This document shows positions 4,646 to 6,996 of a stretch of DNA of 6,996 nucleotides, piece by piece. This DNA comes from Thermoplasmata archaeon (GTDB lineage: Archaea > Thermoplasmatota > Thermoplasmata > Thermoplasmatales > Thermoplasmataceae). Location of the stretch: NCBI GenBank assembly GCA_021790415.1, contig JAJYDZ010000086.1, forward strand, positions 1 to 6,996, given 5' to 3'. The notes under the pieces were generated by a model, which was given only the letters and a program-made list of their open reading frames with translations, was not told the DNA's origin and did not search any database. Position 1 is the first letter of the stretch, and every line of letters begins with the position of its first letter. A program made the translations under genes and the position numbers.

Positions 4646-6244
4646 TTGAATGTTCTGGGGATTGAAGGGACTGCACATACAGTTAGTGCAGGTATCATAG
4701 ATGAAGACAAAATTTATTACACAAGCTCCAGAACTTATCATCCAAAGGATGGAGGTATACACCCTCGGGAAGCTGCCAATCATCATTTTGAGAATGTTCT
4801 CAATGTTATTCAGGAAGCTCTTCATAAATCATCAATGAATATTGGTGACATAGATCTAATTGGGTTCTCCAGAGGTCCAGGTCTTGGGCCATGTCTTAAA
4901 ATAGTGGCAGTGGCAGCCCGTTCGTTATCAATTAAGAATAAAATCCCGTTGCTTGGTGTAAATCACCCTCTTGGTCATATAGAAATAGGAAAAAGAACAA
5001 CAGGATCTACTGATCCAATAGTTCTTTATGTATCCGGTGGAAATACTCAAATTATAACAGGAAGCAATGGAAAATACAGAGTGGTAGGGGAAACCCTTGA
5101 TATAGGAATCGGAAACATGCTGGATAAGTTTGCCAGAGACATTGGAATACCATTTCCGGGTGGGCCAGTAATTGAGCAATATGCCCTGAACGGGAAGAAA
5201 CTTCTTGATCTGCCCTATTCGGTAAAAGGTATGGACACTGCATTTTCAGGAATATATACTGCCGCGAAACACCTTAAGGAGAAGGGAGAAAAGGTTGAAG
5301 ATATATGCTACAGCATTCAGGAAACATCATTCTCTATGCTATGCGAAACTCTGGAAAGAGCCATATATACAACAGGCAAGAGAGAAATCCTTCTTACGGG
5401 AGGGGTTGCTCGTAATATGCGATTGAGAGAAATGATATCAATAATGGCAAAAGAAGCCAAGTGCATGATATTTGAAACGCCGGTGGAATATTGCATGGAT
5501 AATGGAAGTATGATTGCACAGGCCGCGCTCATGATGTATAAGAATGGAATACGGCATAATCTCGAGGATACAAGCGTTGATCAGAAGTTCAGGATTGATC
5601 AAGCACCGGCCCCATGGATATCTTCTGGTACGGTTGAAGTTACAGAAGATAGGGGGGCAGAATCTGTAATCTCTCATGAAGAATTTCTTGGTATAAACGC
5701 AGTGAGAAAGAAAAGGATCGGCAAAAATTACAGGGATATAAAACTCGATGAAAGGCTTTTATGGGAAAGAATGAGCAGGGAAATGAGGATACTGTCAAAG
5801 GGGATAGAAAACGGAGTAAATTTCCCCGTACTTTTGGATTACAGTGATGAACATAGAGAAGTAGTTTTAGAAAAAATTGAAGGTGTCCTGATGAACGCAT
5901 TTTTGGATATTGGAAAAAATATGGCATTCTATATGGGCAGATTAGGTGAAGAAGTGGCTAAAATGCACACTTCAAATATATCTCACGGAGATCTTAACTT
6001 AAACAATATAATTGTGAGTGAAGAAAATATATTCATCATAGATCCAAGCCTTGGTTCATTATCACCGGGGGTTGAGGAATTCGCAACGGACATTAAGATG
6101 GTAAATAGTTTTCTTTTAGGTTATAGAGAAGGAGGGAAGGATTTATTTGATATTTTTCTTGAATCATATAAATCCAAATTTCAAGGTTGGAGAGAAGTTA
6201 TGAACATTCTCAAGGAAATGGAAGCGAGGAAGAGATATTCATGA
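4646..6244 (+). CDS. kae1-bud32: Kae1-Bud32 fusion: tRNA t6A37 threonylcarbamoyltransferase plus KEOPS kinase/ATPase
   Basis: A 532-residue fusion of two KEOPS subunits, as in Methanocaldococcus and other euryarchaea. Kae1 (about 1-325) transfers threonylcarbamoyl to A37 of ANN-decoding tRNAs. Its metal ligands are His107 and His111 (NHPLGH) and Asp285 (MDNGS), with Tyr128 in LYVSGGNT, plus GMDTAFSG (195-202) and TGGVARN (251-257). Bud32 (about 335-532) is a small atypical kinase that acts as the complex's ATPase: KKRIGKNYR (355-363) with the likely ATP lysine Lys355, catalytic loop HGDLNLNN (447-454) with Asp449 and Asn454, and a basic tail ARKRYS. The usual DFG is Asp-Pro-Ser here (DPSLG, 466-470), keeping the metal-binding Asp466. 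The start is TTG. The stop overlaps the next gene's start at ATGA, so the two are probably translated together. Identification is secure. Confidence 0.96.
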   Translation: MNVLGIEGTAHTVSAGIIDEDKIYYTSSRTYHPKDGGIHPREAANHHFENVLNVIQEALHKSSMNIGDIDLIGFSRGPGLGPCLKIVAVAARSLSIKNKIPLLGVNHPLGHIEIGKRTTGSTDPIVLYVSGGNTQIITGSNGKYRVVGETLDIGIGNMLDKFARDIGIPFPGGPVIEQYALNGKKLLDLPYSVKGMDTAFSGIYTAAKHLKEKGEKVEDICYSIQETSFSMLCETLERAIYTTGKREILLTGGVARNMRLREMISIMAKEAKCMIFETPVEYCMDNGSMIAQAALMMYKNGIRHNLEDTSVDQKFRIDQAPAPWISSGTVEVTEDRGAESVISHEEFLGINAVRKKRIGKNYRDIKLDERLLWERMSREMRILSKGIENGVNFPVLLDYSDEHREVVLEKIEGVLMNAFLDIGKNMAFYMGRLGEEVAKMHTSNISHGDLNLNNIIVSEENIFIIDPSLGSLSPGVEEFATDIKMVNSFLLGYREGGKDLFDIFLESYKSKFQGWREVMNILKEMEARKRYS

Positions 6245-6798
6245 TCAAGTTTGTATCAAGCAATGTTCACAAGTATGAAGAGATAGATTCAATGCTTAAA
6301 GCCCACGGAATAGAATGTTCATGGGTTAATATGAAATATGAAGAGATACAGGAGGATTCCATAGAAAAAATCTCATGGGAATCGTGCAATAGATTAATCG
6401 ATAAGATCGATTCCAAATTCTTCATAGAGGATTCAGGTATAATTATAGAGGCTTTGGGCGGTTTTCCCGGGCCATATTCTTCATATGTACAGAGAACAAT
6501 AGGAAATGAAGGTATATTGAAGCTTCTTGAAGGTAAAAAGAGGAATGCAACATTTGTCACCGTGATCTCATATTGGGACGGACATCAAATCTTCCAGTTT
6601 GATGGAAAAACTGCAGGTACAATAGCCACTTCAATATTTCATGGCAGAGATTTCGGTTATGATCCAATTTTTATCCCGAACGGAAAGACAGTACCTGCAT
6701 CACTTCTTTCAATTGAAGAAAAAAATCAGGTTTCACAAAGGGGTAAAGCCATGATAAAATTCATTGAGCATATTAAGGAAACTGAGAAGGAAATTTGA
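6241..6798 (+). CDS. rdgB: RdgB/HAM1-family non-canonical purine NTP pyrophosphatase (ITP/XTP)
   Basis: A 185-residue enzyme that hydrolyses dITP/ITP and XTP to monophosphates, keeping deaminated purines out of DNA and RNA. Family motifs: SSNVHKYEEI (6-15), the catalytic EDSG (63-66, Asp64), LGGFPGPYS (72-80), FGYDPIFIP (138-146) and EEKN (159-162). The family's base-reading SHR motif is SQR here (165-167), so His is replaced by Gln166; the AE of the preceding TFAE-like motif is also changed (VPAS, 151-154). Length fits the family. I start it at the ATG at 6241, which overlaps the kae1-bud32 stop as ATGA and has GAGGA (6226-6230) ten bases upstream; an ATG at 6187 would add 18 residues with no family support. 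Pairing with kae1-bud32 recurs in archaea as I recall it. Identity secure; the SQR change may affect specificity. Confidence 0.93.
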   Translation: MIKFVSSNVHKYEEIDSMLKAHGIECSWVNMKYEEIQEDSIEKISWESCNRLIDKIDSKFFIEDSGIIIEALGGFPGPYSSYVQRTIGNEGILKLLEGKKRNATFVTVISYWDGHQIFQFDGKTAGTIATSIFHGRDFGYDPIFIPNGKTVPASLLSIEEKNQVSQRGKAMIKFIEHIKETEKEI

Positions 6799-6820
6799 TT
6801 CTGAAAAATAAGTATTATAA

Positions 6821-6832
6821 TGATTTAAATCA
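6821..6832. repeat. Perfect 12-bp palindrome TGATTTAAATCA downstream of rdgB
   Basis: A perfect palindrome 22 bases after the rdgB stop, followed by short T runs (6838-6851). It could contribute to transcription termination or be a binding site. A+T-only cores of this kind arise easily in A+T-rich DNA. The rest of 6799-6940 shows no gene, tRNA or repeat that I can support. Confidence 0.3.
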
Positions 6833-6939
6833 ATGAAATTTTGAGTTTGCTTATATGGAATATATGGAGAATAGAAAAACATCAATTGTTTTAATGTGAC
6901 GAGTATGAGTCAATTCCATAGGGACATAATATGAGTGAC

Positions 6940-6972
6940 CAAATTTAAATAATTCTACTCTATAACTTGGAG
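6940..6972 (+). promoter_or_regulatory. Possible promoter and SD for a gene starting at the right edge
   Basis: A TATA-like box (CAAATTTAAATAAT, 6940-6953) is followed about 25 bp later by TTGGAG (6967-6972), six bases before the ATG at 6979. The layout fits a short-leader archaeal transcript. Only weak evidence is available because the gene leaves the window. Confidence 0.3.
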
Positions 6973-6978
6973 CAATGA

Positions 6979-6996
6979 ATGGAAATCTTAAGAATT
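6979..6996 (+). CDS. Possible start of an unidentified gene running off the right edge
   Basis: Six codons are visible (MEILRI), preceded by TTGGAG at a six-base spacing. An alternative ATG four bases earlier (6975, MNGNLKN) is only two bases from that site and in another frame. Nothing can be said about the product. It is listed because the TATA-like box and Shine-Dalgarno together suggest a real start. Confidence 0.25.

Noticed and set aside
4643..6560. Minus-strand reading frames across kae1-bud32 and rdgB
   Set aside because: All are antisense to two securely identified genes, lack ribosome-binding sites and show no recognisable motifs.
6187..6798. Longer rdgB start at the ATG at 6187
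   Set aside because: It would add 18 polar residues with no counterpart in the family and overlap kae1-bud32 by 58 bases; the ATGA-coupled start at 6241 matches the normal N-terminus.
6799..6978. Possible tRNA or structured RNA in the gap after rdgB
   Set aside because: The stretch is too A+T-rich, with no GGTTCRA-type T-loop, no CCA-end context and no long stems; in a hyperthermophile-related archaeon stable RNAs would be G+C-rich islands.
1..6996. CRISPR array, insertion sequence, integrase site or defence system
   Set aside because: No regularly spaced repeats, terminal inverted repeats with target duplications, transposase, integrase or tRNA attachment site were found; the gene content is core housekeeping.

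Overview
The window looks like ordinary core chromosome of an archaeon of the order Thermoplasmatales (Thermoplasma / Ferroplasma / Cuniculiplasma type). The evidence is a bacterial-HU-like chromatin protein very close to HTa of Thermoplasma, archaeal/eukaryotic-type translation genes (eIF2 gamma, S6e), a fused Kae1-Bud32 KEOPS protein, A+T-rich DNA, TATA-box promoters and very short intergenic gaps. The genus call is inference; no rRNA is present.

Layout. At the left edge (3-179) is the 3' end of an unidentified, probably membrane, protein. Next, on the plus strand, come an endonuclease IV-fold TIM-barrel protein (347-1366) and a small DUF5611-like protein (1370-1660), closely coupled. The HTa gene (1669-1938) converges on them with an 8-bp gap, and a palindrome flanked by T-rich tracts lies at the junction. 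HTa is divergent from an endonuclease III-like glycosylase (2104-2769). That gene overlaps tail to tail by 25 bp with the rps6e-eif2g operon, which runs on the minus strand (4354 to 2745) with its two genes joined at TAATG. A 291-bp divergent promoter region (4355-4645) contains a good TATA box for rps6e, a second TATA box framed by an inverted repeat, and two further perfect palindromes. On the plus strand kae1-bud32 (4646-6244, TTG start) overlaps an ITP/XTP pyrophosphatase gene (6241-6798) at ATGA. A possible new gene starts at 6979 and runs off the edge.

How the genes fit together. Two functions dominate: translation (S6e; eIF2 gamma, which delivers initiator tRNA; Kae1-Bud32, which makes t6A on ANN-decoding tRNAs) and genome upkeep (HTa chromatin, two base-excision-repair-fold proteins, and a nucleotide-pool cleaner). 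I see no mobile element, CRISPR, toxin-antitoxin, defence island or tRNA. I do not think this window holds a new multi-gene system. The points of interest are departures from canonical active-site residues in several otherwise recognisable proteins (Nfo-like metal site, HhH lysine, Bud32 DFG, eIF2 gamma zinc knuckle, RdgB His) and some structured regulatory DNA. Several of these departures may be subfamily-wide rather than unique, and alignment would settle that.
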